Assembly (NCBI GenBank): GCA_965199185.1
Contig: CBDAQW010000012.1
Span: forward strand, 1-64,000
Source: Endozoicomonas sp965199185
GTDB taxonomy: Bacteria > Pseudomonadota > Gammaproteobacteria > Pseudomonadales > Endozoicomonadaceae
Reading direction: 5' to 3'
DNA: 64,000 nucleotides
Every line of letters begins with the position of its first letter. Position 1 is the stretch's first letter. The notes below the pieces were generated by a model that was not told the DNA's origin, did not search any database, and was given only the letters and a program-made list of their open reading frames with translations. The position numbers and the translations under genes were made by a program. This document shows, one piece after another, positions 17,397 through 26,453 of the stretch.

Positions 17397-19451
17397 TTAA
17401 CCTTCCTTTCTCTCAACCAGTGTCATGATGTCGTATAACGCGACCACTTCCTGATTCTGGTTGTACACTTCAACGCCCCAAACCACGACACCGGTTGCCC
17501 GATCTTCATCAGGGCGGCGTGCTTTGAGAATTTTCTTCTTAACGGTGATTTTGACCTGAATAGTGTCACCAATGCCGACAGGCTCAACAAACCGGAGGTT
17601 TTCGAGACCGTAGTTGGCCAGAACCGGGCCGGGAGCCGGATCAACAAACATGCCTGCAGCCGCCGAGATAACAAAATACCCGTGGGCTACTCGCTTACCA
17701 AACAGCGAGTCCTTAGCTGCCATTTCATCAAAATGCGCATAGAAATGATCACCGGACAAACAACCAAAGTTAACAATATCCGCTTCGCTAATTGTACGAC
17801 GATGGGTTGTTAAACTTTCACCAACAGCTAGTTCTTCAAAATATTTTCTGAACGGGTGTGTGGCGTCGGAATAAGTGCGGGCACCGGATACATACTCTTT
17901 GGTGATGGCCATCAAACTGGTTGGTGAACCCTGAATCGCAGTTCGTTGCATATAGTGCTTAATCGCGCGGCTGCCGCCCAACTCCTCACCACCACCGGCA
18001 CGACCCGGACCACCATGCACCAGAGGCGCCAGAGGTGAACCATGACCAGTAGATTCTTTCGCACAGTCACGGTTCAGCACCAGCATACGACCATGGTAAG
18101 CTGCCGCGCCGAATACAATATTACGGGCTTCTTCATCATCGTAAGTCACCACAGAACTGACAAGACTACCCTTACCCAATGCGGCGAGTTTTAATGCTTC
18201 TTCAATATTTTCATAAGGCATTAATGTACTGACCGGGCCAAACGCTTCAATGCTGTGCGGTGCATCGGTTTTTAGCGGCTCAGGGGAGAACAGTAATGTC
18301 GGTGGATAGAAGGCACCTGTCCTTTGATCAGCACCAACGACATCAAAGTTAAAATCGTTACCACCGTAAACCAGTTCACAATGCTCCTGAAGCTGACTAA
18401 CTCTTTCGATCACATCTTCACGTTGCGACAGACCAGCCAAAGGACCCATGCGAACGCCTTCTTCACCAGGGTCGCCGATAACCACTTTTTCAAGTCGCGC
18501 AACGACGGCCTGTTTGACTTGCTCAACCTTGTTTTTTGGTACAATCACACGGCGAATAGCGGTACATTTCTGTCCGGCTTTCACGGTCATCTCACGGCAG
18601 ACTTCTTTAATGAACAGGTCAAACTCAGGGTCATCCTGCTGCACCGATTCACCGAGAATACTGCAGTTCAGCGAGTCAGCTTCCATATTAAAAGGAATGC
18701 TGTTGCGAACAATATTGGGATGGTTGCGAAGCATTTGACCGGTGGAAGCAGAACCCGTAAAGGTTACGGTATCCTGTTCATTCAGATGATCGAGAATATC
18801 GCCGGTACTGCCACAAATCAGTTGCAGAGAACCTTCTGGCAGACAACCGGATTCAACAATCATTTCTACCATGGCGGCGGTTAGATAGGCTGTCACTGTC
18901 GCAGGTTTGACAATAACAGGTACGCCAGCGATTAAACTTGGCGCAATTTTTTCCAACATGCCCCAGCACGGAAAGTTAAACGCATTGATGTGCAAGGAAA
19001 CGCCGGGTTTTGGCGTCAGGATATGACTGCCCAGAAAAGTGCCATTAGCAGACAATCGTTCTGGCGCTCCTTCAACAATGAAGGTTTCATTCGCAAACTC
19101 ACGGCGGGCGATAGAAGAGAAGCTGAACATGGTACCGATACCGCCTTCGATATCAACCCAGCTATCGGCTTTGGTAGCACCCGTTGCGGCGGATATTTTG
19201 TAGAGTTCGGCCTTTCGGCTCATCAAATATTTGCCCAACTCTTTAAGCGCGTTGGCACGATCATGAATGGTCATGGCACGCAAGGCGGAGCCTCCGGTGT
19301 TCCTGCCAAACTCAAGAGTCTCCGAGAAACTAATACCCGAACTTGATACCTGACTGATGACTTCGCCTGTTATGGCGTTTCGAACATCAACACCCTGATC
19401 AGAACTTTCAAACCATTCACCGCAAACATAACTTCTTGTTTTCATTGGCAT
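17397..19451 (-). CDS. paaZ: Bifunctional oxepin-CoA hydrolase / semialdehyde dehydrogenase PaaZ
   Basis: At 684 residues this is full-length PaaZ. The N-terminal about 520 residues are an aldehyde dehydrogenase (HINAFNFPCWGMLEKIAPSL; catalytic cysteine in KAGQKCTAIRR near 295), and the C-terminal about 150 residues are a MaoC-type (R)-hydratase with the SEADIVNFGCLSGDHFYAHFD hot-dog active site. It opens the oxepin ring and oxidises the resulting aldehyde. It is divergent from paaK across a region with a TATGATACATA motif. Confidence 0.96.
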   Translation of the reverse strand: MPMKTRSYVCGEWFESSDQGVDVRNAITGEVISQVSSSGISFSETLEFGRNTGGSALRAMTIHDRANALKELGKYLMSRKAELYKISAATGATKADSWVDIEGGIGTMFSFSSIARREFANETFIVEGAPERLSANGTFLGSHILTPKPGVSLHINAFNFPCWGMLEKIAPSLIAGVPVIVKPATVTAYLTAAMVEMIVESGCLPEGSLQLICGSTGDILDHLNEQDTVTFTGSASTGQMLRNHPNIVRNSIPFNMEADSLNCSILGESVQQDDPEFDLFIKEVCREMTVKAGQKCTAIRRVIVPKNKVEQVKQAVVARLEKVVIGDPGEEGVRMGPLAGLSQREDVIERVSQLQEHCELVYGGNDFNFDVVGADQRTGAFYPPTLLFSPEPLKTDAPHSIEAFGPVSTLMPYENIEEALKLAALGKGSLVSSVVTYDDEEARNIVFGAAAYHGRMLVLNRDCAKESTGHGSPLAPLVHGGPGRAGGGEELGGSRAIKHYMQRTAIQGSPTSLMAITKEYVSGARTYSDATHPFRKYFEELAVGESLTTHRRTISEADIVNFGCLSGDHFYAHFDEMAAKDSLFGKRVAHGYFVISAAAGMFVDPAPGPVLANYGLENLRFVEPVGIGDTIQVKITVKKKILKARRPDEDRATGVVVWGVEVYNQNQEVVALYDIMTLVERKEG

Positions 19452-19494
19452 CTAGCCCTTCTTTTTATTATTAGCTCATTGGTAACACTGCTAA

Positions 19495-19522
19495 TATGAT
19501 ACATAAATATCGATATACATCA
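19495..19522. promoter_or_regulatory. TATGATACATA dyad between paaZ and paaK
   Basis: The 11-mer TATGATACATA (19495-19505) repeats the sequence found upstream of paaA and forms an imperfect dyad with TATACATCA (19514-19522) around a central ATATCGATAT palindrome. It lies in the 145-base divergent paaZ-paaK promoter region, where PaaX would be expected to act on both genes. Role is inferred. Confidence 0.5.
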
Positions 19523-19596
19523 ATTTACAGTATTATATTTGACTTGATTGTGATTGAAGATACAATGGCTTAAACAATAAGAAAAGTAGAATAATT

Positions 19597-20892
19597 ATGT
19601 CGTATAATAAAAACTCATTTGGTCTCCACTCAATTGAAACCGCTAGTATTGATGAAATTCGTAATTTACAGTTTGAACGCCTTAAAAAAACATTAAGCCA
19701 CGCCTATGAAAGCTCTCCTGTTTATCGTAAGAAATTTGATGAAGCAGGTGTCCATCCGGATGATTTGAAAACGCTTGAAGATCTTTCCAGATTCCCATTC
19801 ACGACCAAAGCCGATCTTCGGGAAAACTACCCTTTTGGTATGTTCTGCGTTCCTCAAAAAGAGCTTGTCCGCATACATGCGTCTAGTGGTACCACTGGAA
19901 AGCCGACAGTTGTCGGTTATACAAAAAATGATATCGACGTGTGGTCAGATGTGGTTGCACGTTCTATTTATGCGGCAGGTGGACGCCCTGAAGATAAGGT
20001 TCATATTTCTTATGGCTACGGGTTATTCACCGGAGGCTTGGGTGCTCATTACGGTGCTGAGCGTCTGGGTTGTACGGTCATTCCCATGAGTGGTGGGCAA
20101 ACCGAGAAGCAGGTGCAACTGATCAAAGATTTTGATCCCGATATCATTATGGTAACGCCGTCGTATATGCTGAACATTGCCGATGAAATGGAACGTGAAG
20201 ATATTGATCCTCACTCCTCATCTCTGCGTATCGGTATCTTTGGTGCTGAGCCATGGACGAATGCCATGCGTACGGATATCGAAGAACGCCTGAGTATCGA
20301 TGCGGTGGATATTTACGGACTTTCCGAGGTGATGGGTCCCGGCGTTGCGATGGAGTGTCTTGAGTCGAAAGATGGCCCTACTATCTGGGAAGATCATTTT
20401 TATCCGGAAATTATTGATCCGGTAACCGGTGAAGTGCTTCCTGATGGTTCTGAAGGTGAACTGGTATTCACCAGCCTGACCAAAGAAGCAATGCCCGTGA
20501 TTCGTTATCGTACCCGTGATCTTACACGGCTATTGCCAGGTACTGCCCGCAGTATGCGCCGAATGGATAAGATTACTGGTCGCAGCGACGATATGCTCAT
20601 CATCCGTGGTGTTAACGTATTCCCTACTCAGATTGAAGAGCAAATTTGTAATACAGAAGACCTATCACCTCACTTTGTGATTGAAGTGGCTAAAAAAGGT
20701 AACATGGATACCGTTCGTGTTGCCGTTGAGATAAGCCCTGACTCTCGAAGTACCGATCATGCCAGTATTGCCGGTTCACTGCGTCACAAGATCAAGTCGT
20801 ACATCGGTATTTCCGCTGCGATAGATATTGTGGAATCCGGAACCATTCCACGCTCAGAAGGAAAGGCAAAGCGGGTTGTGGATAACCGTTAG
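19597..20892 (+). CDS. paaK: Phenylacetate-CoA ligase PaaK
   Basis: The 431-residue adenylate-forming enzyme shows the P-loop-like HASSGTTGKPTVVGYT (about residues 93-108), YGLSEVMGPGVAMEC, and the hinge region YRTRDLTRLL; the C-terminal domain has GRSDDMLIIRGVNVFPTQIE. It activates phenylacetate to phenylacetyl-CoA with ATP, the entry reaction of the pathway. Next downstream on the same strand is an aldehyde dehydrogenase that would supply arylacetate. Confidence 0.96.
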   Translation: MSYNKNSFGLHSIETASIDEIRNLQFERLKKTLSHAYESSPVYRKKFDEAGVHPDDLKTLEDLSRFPFTTKADLRENYPFGMFCVPQKELVRIHASSGTTGKPTVVGYTKNDIDVWSDVVARSIYAAGGRPEDKVHISYGYGLFTGGLGAHYGAERLGCTVIPMSGGQTEKQVQLIKDFDPDIIMVTPSYMLNIADEMEREDIDPHSSSLRIGIFGAEPWTNAMRTDIEERLSIDAVDIYGLSEVMGPGVAMECLESKDGPTIWEDHFYPEIIDPVTGEVLPDGSEGELVFTSLTKEAMPVIRYRTRDLTRLLPGTARSMRRMDKITGRSDDMLIIRGVNVFPTQIEEQICNTEDLSPHFVIEVAKKGNMDTVRVAVEISPDSRSTDHASIAGSLRHKIKSYIGISAAIDIVESGTIPRSEGKAKRVVDNR

Positions 20893-20998
20893 ACACAGGT
20901 TTGGCCTTTGTCTGAAGTGCTGCCATCTCATTTGGAAGGGATGGCTGTTTATTGAACACAAGCAAAAGCAACCATAACTATAACTATAAGGAAAGTAC

Positions 20999-22420
20999 AT
21001 GATTCAATACCCGCTCTCTATTGATGGGGCATCTTATGAAACCAGCGAGCTGTTTGATGTAAAAAATCCGGCAACCGGTAAACCGTTCGCTCAAGCTTCT
21101 CTTGGGGATGTTGCCGCCCTGAATAAAGCGGTCGCTGCAGCAAAAGCGGCTTTTCCGGCGTGGAGTGCTCAAACGGATGAAGAACGCACCGCAGCGATCA
21201 ACAACATAGCCTCTTTGCTTGAGCAGAATATGCCGGAGCTGATGGAACTGGTCAGTAAAGAAACCGGCAAGCCACTGAATGGTTTAAACGGTGTTGGTGC
21301 AGGCATGGAAGTGGGTGCTTCCATTGCCTGGACACAGGTAACGGCATCACTGTCTATGCCGGTTGATGTCATTCAGGATGATGATGTTGCCCGTGTAGAA
21401 GTGCATCGTAAGCCGTTGGGTGTCGTTGGTTCTATTACACCATGGAACTGGCCGTTGATGATCGCTATCTGGCATGTGATTCCTGCGCTGAAAACAGGCA
21501 ATACTGTAGTTATCAAACCATCGCCGCTTACTCCGATAGCGACTCAACGTTTTGTTGAACTGGCGAATACCGTTTTGCCAGCGGGTGTTCTTAATGTGGT
21601 GACCGGCGATGCTGAAGTGGGCACGGCACTGACCAATCACCCCGATATCAGCAAGATTGTATTTACAGGTTCTACCGCAACCGGTAAGGCCATTATGCAA
21701 AATGCTGCCAATGATCTTAAGCGCCTGACACTGGAGCTGGGTGGAAACGACGCTGGTATTATTCTGCCTGATGTGGATGTTGATGCCATTGCCAATAAGC
21801 TATTTACCGCAGCGTTTCATAACAATGGCCAAACTTGCGCCTGCCTGAAGCGTCTTTATGTGCATGAAAGCATTTATGATGAAGTGTGTGAAGCACTGGT
21901 CGATCAGGCAAATAGTGTAGTCGTAGGCGATGGACTGAACCCTGAGAGTCAACTCGGCCCTCTGCAAAACCCAGTGCAATTAAGCAAAGTAGAAGAGCTG
22001 GTTAATGATGCTCTGAACAATGGTGGCAAGCTTCTTGCTGGTGGTAAGCGTATTGAAGGTGACGGCTATTTTTATCAGCCAACGCTCATCTCTGAAGTCA
22101 ACGATGGTATTCGTTTAGTTGACGAAGAACAATTTGGTCCGGCACTGCCTATTATTCGATACAGTGATGTTGATGAAGTCATTGCACTTTCTAATCAAAA
22201 CGAGGCTGGTTTAGGTGGATCAATCTGGACAAACGATATCAGTGCCGCAACAGCGCTTGCGAAAAAAATGGAAACAGGGTCTGTCTGGATAAACGACCAC
22301 GGGGCCATACAGCCTAACGCACCTTTTGGAGGCGTTAAGCAGTCTGGTATTGGTGTTGAGTTTGGTGAGTACGGTTTGGAAGAGTACACATCCCTTCAAA
22401 CAATAAAGATCTGTAAATAG
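20999..22420 (+). CDS. Aldehyde dehydrogenase, probably arylacetaldehyde dehydrogenase
   Basis: The 473-residue NAD(P)-dependent aldehyde dehydrogenase has TPWNWPLMIAIWHVIPALKTGNTVVIKPS (cofactor region), the glutamate in LTLELGGNDAG (about residue 248) and the catalytic cysteine in NNGQTCACLKR (about 281). It lies between paaK and the aromatic amine dehydrogenase genes, so oxidation of phenylacetaldehyde-type products to arylacetates is the likely role. That specificity comes from context, not from residues I can diagnose. The start has an AAGGAAAG binding site. Confidence 0.85.
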   Translation: MIQYPLSIDGASYETSELFDVKNPATGKPFAQASLGDVAALNKAVAAAKAAFPAWSAQTDEERTAAINNIASLLEQNMPELMELVSKETGKPLNGLNGVGAGMEVGASIAWTQVTASLSMPVDVIQDDDVARVEVHRKPLGVVGSITPWNWPLMIAIWHVIPALKTGNTVVIKPSPLTPIATQRFVELANTVLPAGVLNVVTGDAEVGTALTNHPDISKIVFTGSTATGKAIMQNAANDLKRLTLELGGNDAGIILPDVDVDAIANKLFTAAFHNNGQTCACLKRLYVHESIYDEVCEALVDQANSVVVGDGLNPESQLGPLQNPVQLSKVEELVNDALNNGGKLLAGGKRIEGDGYFYQPTLISEVNDGIRLVDEEQFGPALPIIRYSDVDEVIALSNQNEAGLGGSIWTNDISAATALAKKMETGSVWINDHGAIQPNAPFGGVKQSGIGVEFGEYGLEEYTSLQTIKICK

Positions 22421-22435
22421 CAGGAACTCAGGAAC

Positions 22436-22462
22436 GTTGGAATACATTAATGTTATTCCAAC
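22436..22462. terminator. Hairpin between aldehyde dehydrogenase and aauB
   Basis: A perfect 9-bp stem GTTGGAATA/TATTCCAAC with a 9-base loop occupies the 78-base gap before aauB. There is no T run; it may partly separate the aldehyde dehydrogenase transcript from aauB or act as a processing site. Confidence 0.4.
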
Positions 22463-22498
22463 ACTGGACTTCACTGGACAAATTTAGAAAAGGTCGCA

Positions 22499-23704
22499 AT
22501 GATACATTCAACTAAAAAAAGTCTGATCGCAATGTTCATGGCTATGACCATAAGTGGCTTGAGTCATGCCTCAGAATCAAAATCTGACCTGGTTGCCGAC
22601 CCATCGCTTCCACCACTCCCTATCGAAGAAACAGGCAATGTATTGAGGCTGCCGGATGTATTCCCGGAGTCCTGGGTGTATGTTGATGAAGCCAGCTTCA
22701 TGAGCATGTTTGGCGGTAAAGTCATCCTCATGGACACTGACGAAGAAAAACCTAACAAGCAGATTAAAGCTATCACAGATAAAGCATTGCTAGGTGGTTT
22801 TCTGGCTCCAAAAAAACGTGATGAATTTTATATTATTGAATCATTTCATGAGCGGGGAAGTCGGGGGCCCAAGAAAGATTATCTGGTTATTTACGATAAA
22901 CTCACCAATAAACCAATTAAAGAAATACTCTGGCCTGAAACACGTTTGATGGCCTTGCCACGCAAAGCTGCTCTGGCTATTTCACCTGATGAAAAATTGT
23001 TGTATGTATCTAACTTCAGCCCTGCAGCCTCATTTACAGTCGTTGACCTGGATAAAAGAGAGATTGTAGGTACTGTTGGCACACCTGGCTGTGTACTTAC
23101 CTTTGCCACAGGTAAACGCAGTATAACTTCTATGTGCAGTAATGGTGGTCTGTTGACGTCTGAATTAAATAAAGATGGCACACTGAAAAAACAGCACAAG
23201 GTACCGCCTTTCTTTGATACCGATAAAACGCCTATCTTCGAACGACCTGCAGTCATAGATGGAATTGCTTATTTCCCAAGTTTTGAAAGTGAAATGCACG
23301 AAGTGGATCTCACTGGCAACGTCGCTAAATATCTTGGTAAATGGAGCATGGCCACGAAAGAAGAGAGAGCGAAGAACTGGCGTCCTGGCGGGCTGGCTCT
23401 TAATGACTCAGACGAACAGGGTCGTTATTACGTCATCATGCACCCGGATGGTTACGATGGTTCACAAACTCATGGCGGTTCGCAAGTATGGGTTTACGAT
23501 CTACAAACCAAGAAGGTTCTTAATAAGTTTGATATGCCATCCTGGGCTGTTTCTCTTGTTGTGACTCGTGGCAAAAAGCCAAACCTGGTCGTTACCAATG
23601 GAGAGCTCAATCTTGATGTTTATGATGCCGAGACCGGCAAGTTACTCAGGACATTAAGTGATTTTGGTAACGTTACTCCACTGGTAGTCTATAAGGCGTA
23701 CTGA
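22499..23704 (+). CDS. aauB: Aromatic/aralkylamine dehydrogenase heavy chain
   Basis: The 401-residue protein has a Sec signal (residues about 1-24, ending SHASES) and the beta-propeller of quinohemoprotein-independent amine dehydrogenase large subunits: LPDVFPESWVYVDEASFMSMFGGKVILMD, ALAISPDEKLLYVSNFSPAASFTVVDL, and the C-terminal PSWAVSLVVTRGKKPNLVVTNG. In the periplasm it forms an alpha2beta2 enzyme with AauA and shapes the substrate channel. Gene order B-E-D-A is that of aau and mau clusters. The aromatic assignment rests on linkage to arylacetate catabolism; methylamine dehydrogenase is the alternative. Confidence 0.88.
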   Translation: MIHSTKKSLIAMFMAMTISGLSHASESKSDLVADPSLPPLPIEETGNVLRLPDVFPESWVYVDEASFMSMFGGKVILMDTDEEKPNKQIKAITDKALLGGFLAPKKRDEFYIIESFHERGSRGPKKDYLVIYDKLTNKPIKEILWPETRLMALPRKAALAISPDEKLLYVSNFSPAASFTVVDLDKREIVGTVGTPGCVLTFATGKRSITSMCSNGGLLTSELNKDGTLKKQHKVPPFFDTDKTPIFERPAVIDGIAYFPSFESEMHEVDLTGNVAKYLGKWSMATKEERAKNWRPGGLALNDSDEQGRYYVIMHPDGYDGSQTHGGSQVWVYDLQTKKVLNKFDMPSWAVSLVVTRGKKPNLVVTNGELNLDVYDAETGKLLRTLSDFGNVTPLVVYKAY

Positions 23705-24237
23705 TGAATACATTATCGGTTTTATCAGATGCCACCGCTATATTTATGCTGTGGTTATTTATGAGTGCCGGCATACACAAACTGAAGCCAGCCAACAAAG
23801 ATTATTACAATCAACTTCTCAACGATTACGGAGTGACACCTCTGCTTGGATCCCGGCTTTTTCTTGTCGTAGGTCTTATTGAAGTGATTACTGCCCTGAT
23901 GGTCATTCCTTCTGCAACTCGTGACATTGGTGCAGTAATGAGTATCGCACTTCTGCTGACGTATATGTTAGTGATGGGCGCTCAATTATGGCAAGGCAAG
24001 ACTGATCTTGACTGCGGTTGTGCCGGTCCGGGCTCAAGAATCAAGGTGAGTAAATTTCTTTTACTCAGGAATGCGTCTCTATCAGTACTTTGTGGGATGC
24101 TGTTTGTATCTGGCGTTCCTGGAATCAACAGTTTGTTATTACTGACTGCTTTTACCAGCATTTTCCTGATTCTGCTTTATCAAAGCATGGAACAATTACT
24201 CGATAACTTTGAAATAATTAAAATACTGAGGGCTTAA
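23704..24237 (+). CDS. aauE: Amine dehydrogenase maturation membrane protein (MauE/AauE)
   Basis: The 177-residue protein has four to five membrane helices and the MauE-type DoxX-like fold, with a cysteine pair in DLDCGCAGPGS (about residues 103-113) facing the periplasm. MauE with MauD is needed for export and disulfide formation of the light chain. Its start overlaps the aauB stop by one base (TGATG). Confidence 0.88.
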   Translation: MNTLSVLSDATAIFMLWLFMSAGIHKLKPANKDYYNQLLNDYGVTPLLGSRLFLVVGLIEVITALMVIPSATRDIGAVMSIALLLTYMLVMGAQLWQGKTDLDCGCAGPGSRIKVSKFLLLRNASLSVLCGMLFVSGVPGINSLLLLTAFTSIFLILLYQSMEQLLDNFEIIKILRA

Positions 24238-24239
24238 CC

Positions 24240-24881
24240 ATGGAGTTTCTTGTTGTATCTAACGTGGTTCTTTGGCTGGTAGTTATTGTTCAGTGTGTAT
24301 TAATTTTCGCATTGACCCGTCAGCTCGGTGTACTTTTTGAGCGTGTTGCTCCTGCCGGTGCACTGTCTATGAATAAAACGGTGAAAGTAGGTGAGCCTGC
24401 CAAAGCTATGTCACTGCCAACGGTATCTTCAGGCATTGCCAAGGTTGGCACTCCGGAAGCAGGTAAATCTCAGCTTTTAATGTTTGTCTCCCCGGATTGT
24501 CCGGTCTGTAAAACTCTGATGCCCGCTATCAAGTCAAGCGCCAAAGCGGAATCCGACTGGATTGAAGTGATTTTTGCCAGCGATGGTGATGATATGGATC
24601 ACGAAGGCTATATCCGTAATCAAGGCATCAAGGATTACCCTTACATAGTGTCAGAGTTGCTTGGCAAGACTTACGGTGTTTCCAAGCTTCCTTACGCTGT
24701 ATTGATTGATGATGCGGGTAATATAGCTTCTATGGGCATCATCAATTCCCGCGAACATCTGGAAAGCCTTTTCGAAGCGAAAGAACTGAACGTGCCGTCA
24801 ATTCAGGAGTATATGCAGGGCAGTCAGAATACTAACGACACTCATAGTGCAGAAAAAGAATTAGCCTACGAGGCAAAATAA
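24240..24881 (+). CDS. aauD: Thioredoxin-like amine dehydrogenase maturation protein (MauD/AauD)
   Basis: The 213-residue protein has an N-terminal membrane anchor (residues about 6-26) and a periplasmic thioredoxin-like domain with the redox motif C87-P-V-C90 in FVSPDCPVCKTLMP. MauD is proposed to form or isomerise the six disulfides of the light chain. It follows aauE by two bases and precedes aauA by two. Confidence 0.9.
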   Translation: MEFLVVSNVVLWLVVIVQCVLIFALTRQLGVLFERVAPAGALSMNKTVKVGEPAKAMSLPTVSSGIAKVGTPEAGKSQLLMFVSPDCPVCKTLMPAIKSSAKAESDWIEVIFASDGDDMDHEGYIRNQGIKDYPYIVSELLGKTYGVSKLPYAVLIDDAGNIASMGIINSREHLESLFEAKELNVPSIQEYMQGSQNTNDTHSAEKELAYEAK

Positions 24882-24883
24882 TT

Positions 24884-25408
24884 ATGAAATTTCTTGATTC
24901 ATTTTTTGAAAAATCAGCACGATCAGTAGCTCAGAACAGTTCTCGCCGTGGGCTGTTGAAAAAACTGGGGGTCACTCTTGTTGGTGGTGCATCTATCCCT
25001 TTGTTACCAGTTGCTCGTGCCAGTGATGGTGGAGCTCCTCAAGCCAAAAAGCCGGTTGATCCGGGTGATCCAAGCTCCTGTGATTACTGGCGCTATTGTG
25101 CCGTGGACGGTTTTCTCTGTGAATGTTGTGGTGGCACCAAGAATACCTGCCCACCCGGAACTGAGATGTCCCCAATTACCTGGATCGGCACCTGTCGCAA
25201 CCCGGCAGATGGTCGCAATTATGTAATTTCCTATAACGATTGCTGTGGTGTCACTCAGTGTGGTAAATGCCTTTGTCAGCGCGATCAGGGTGACAGGCCG
25301 ATATATCGCTCTGATAAATCCAATGACGTTAACTGGTGTCTCGGAGCTAGCAGCTCTATTTATCACTGTTCAACGGCTGTTGTCGTTGGTTTGGCCTTCG
25401 AAAAATAA
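24884..25408 (+). CDS. aauA: Aromatic amine dehydrogenase light chain, TTQ-containing
   Basis: The 174-residue precursor carries a twin-arginine export motif (S-R-R-G-L-L-K, residues 20-26) and a cysteine-rich mature domain. W100 (in SPITWIGTC) and W151 (in NDVNWCLGA) are 51 residues apart, exactly the spacing of the W57-W108 pair that forms tryptophan tryptophylquinone in Paracoccus methylamine dehydrogenase. The active-site aspartates correspond to D75 (AVDG) and D119 (YNDCC). About a dozen cysteines match the six-disulfide fold. It oxidises primary amines to aldehydes in the periplasm. Confidence 0.93.
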   Translation: MKFLDSFFEKSARSVAQNSSRRGLLKKLGVTLVGGASIPLLPVARASDGGAPQAKKPVDPGDPSSCDYWRYCAVDGFLCECCGGTKNTCPPGTEMSPITWIGTCRNPADGRNYVISYNDCCGVTQCGKCLCQRDQGDRPIYRSDKSNDVNWCLGASSSIYHCSTAVVVGLAFEK

Positions 25409-25420
25409 ACGGGGATTGTC

Positions 25421-25852
25421 ATGAATACAATCTGGAAAAATCTGGTTGTTGCCCTCGCTTTTTCCAGTTCCGTTACTATGGCTGAAGAGCCAATCAATGA
25501 GGCTCGAGCAAAGTTCAATTATCAGATGCTTTGTCAGGGCTGTCATGTTGGTGATGGACGGGGCGGAAAAGATATTCCTGATATGCGCAATCAGCTAGGT
25601 GTTTTTCTTGGTACACAAGAAGGTCGAGAGTACCTGATCCGGGTGCCTGGTGTCGCCAATGCATCGCTTAATGCACCAGAGCTGGCAGAAGTCATGAACT
25701 GGATGATATTAGAGTTTGCAGGAGAGAGTATCCCTGAAAACTTTGAGCATTACACTGCCAGCGAAGTGGAGCAGCTTGTTAAGGACCCTCTGCTGGAAGT
25801 CATTGAGTACCGGAAAGATCTGTTAAAAAGAATACAATCAAATAAAGGTTAA
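25421..25852 (+). CDS. Periplasmic monoheme c-type cytochrome
   Basis: The 143-residue protein has a short signal peptide (ending about TMA-EEP, residue 21) and one heme-binding C38-Q-G-C-H42 motif. A small monoheme cytochrome directly after aauA is also known from the Alcaligenes faecalis aau cluster. It is a good candidate for electron acceptor from reduced TTQ in place of azurin or amicyanin, neither of which is encoded here. Confidence 0.87.
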   Translation: MNTIWKNLVVALAFSSSVTMAEEPINEARAKFNYQMLCQGCHVGDGRGGKDIPDMRNQLGVFLGTQEGREYLIRVPGVANASLNAPELAEVMNWMILEFAGESIPENFEHYTASEVEQLVKDPLLEVIEYRKDLLKRIQSNKG

Positions 25853-25854
25853 CC

Positions 25855-26433
25855 ATGCCCTTAATAAATACAACAAAAAGCATTCTGGGCGCGATTTCGC
25901 TGAGTTTTGGTGCCAGTATGATACCGTCTGCGTTTGCTGAAAATGTCAATGAGCTGATTGAAACCTGTGTTCAGTGTCATGGCAGCGATGGTATCGCAAA
26001 AAGCCCGGCGTGGCCGAATCTCGCTGGTCAAAAAGAGGGCTATCTGGCCTTACAACTTAAAGCGTTTAAGTCAGGTGAGCGTAAAAACCCGTTGATGAAC
26101 GGTCTTTTGGATAATGTTAATGAGGAACAGATCAGCGCCATCGCCGCATATTACTCCAGTCAGCCTTTTGTAAAACCAGCGGCTTCAACACAGAATGAAG
26201 CCGGTGCTCATGTTCGTGCTAATTGTGTCTCCTGTCATGGTATGGTTGGTGTCCCGGTAAACGACATCTGGCCAGCACTGGCAGGTCAGAACAGTGAGTA
26301 CTTATATAAACAACTGGTCGCCTATAAAACAGGTGAAAGAGTTCATATGTTGATGAACGTAATTGCCAGTGAATTATCCGATCAGCAAATGCGAGACGTT
26401 GCAGAGTATTATCAGCAACAGCCAAGGAACTGA
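25855..26433 (+). CDS. Diheme cytochrome c4-type protein
   Basis: The 192-residue protein has a signal peptide (to about FAEN, residue 29) and two similar domains with heme motifs C38-V-Q-C-H42 and C124-V-S-C-H128, each followed by a distal methionine region (KNPLMNGLL and RVHMLMNVI). This is the cytochrome c4 layout. It is too short and lacks the features of the diheme MauG enzyme. It probably carries electrons from the amine dehydrogenase system to a terminal oxidase. Confidence 0.9.
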   Translation: MPLINTTKSILGAISLSFGASMIPSAFAENVNELIETCVQCHGSDGIAKSPAWPNLAGQKEGYLALQLKAFKSGERKNPLMNGLLDNVNEEQISAIAAYYSSQPFVKPAASTQNEAGAHVRANCVSCHGMVGVPVNDIWPALAGQNSEYLYKQLVAYKTGERVHMLMNVIASELSDQQMRDVAEYYQQQPRN

Positions 26434-26453
26434 TCGGGTTTAATTGGTATTCG

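Noticed and set aside
25855..26433. MauG homologue for TTQ maturation
   Set aside because: The two-heme protein is only 192 residues with the tandem cytochrome c4 layout, not the roughly 370-residue peroxidase-like MauG.
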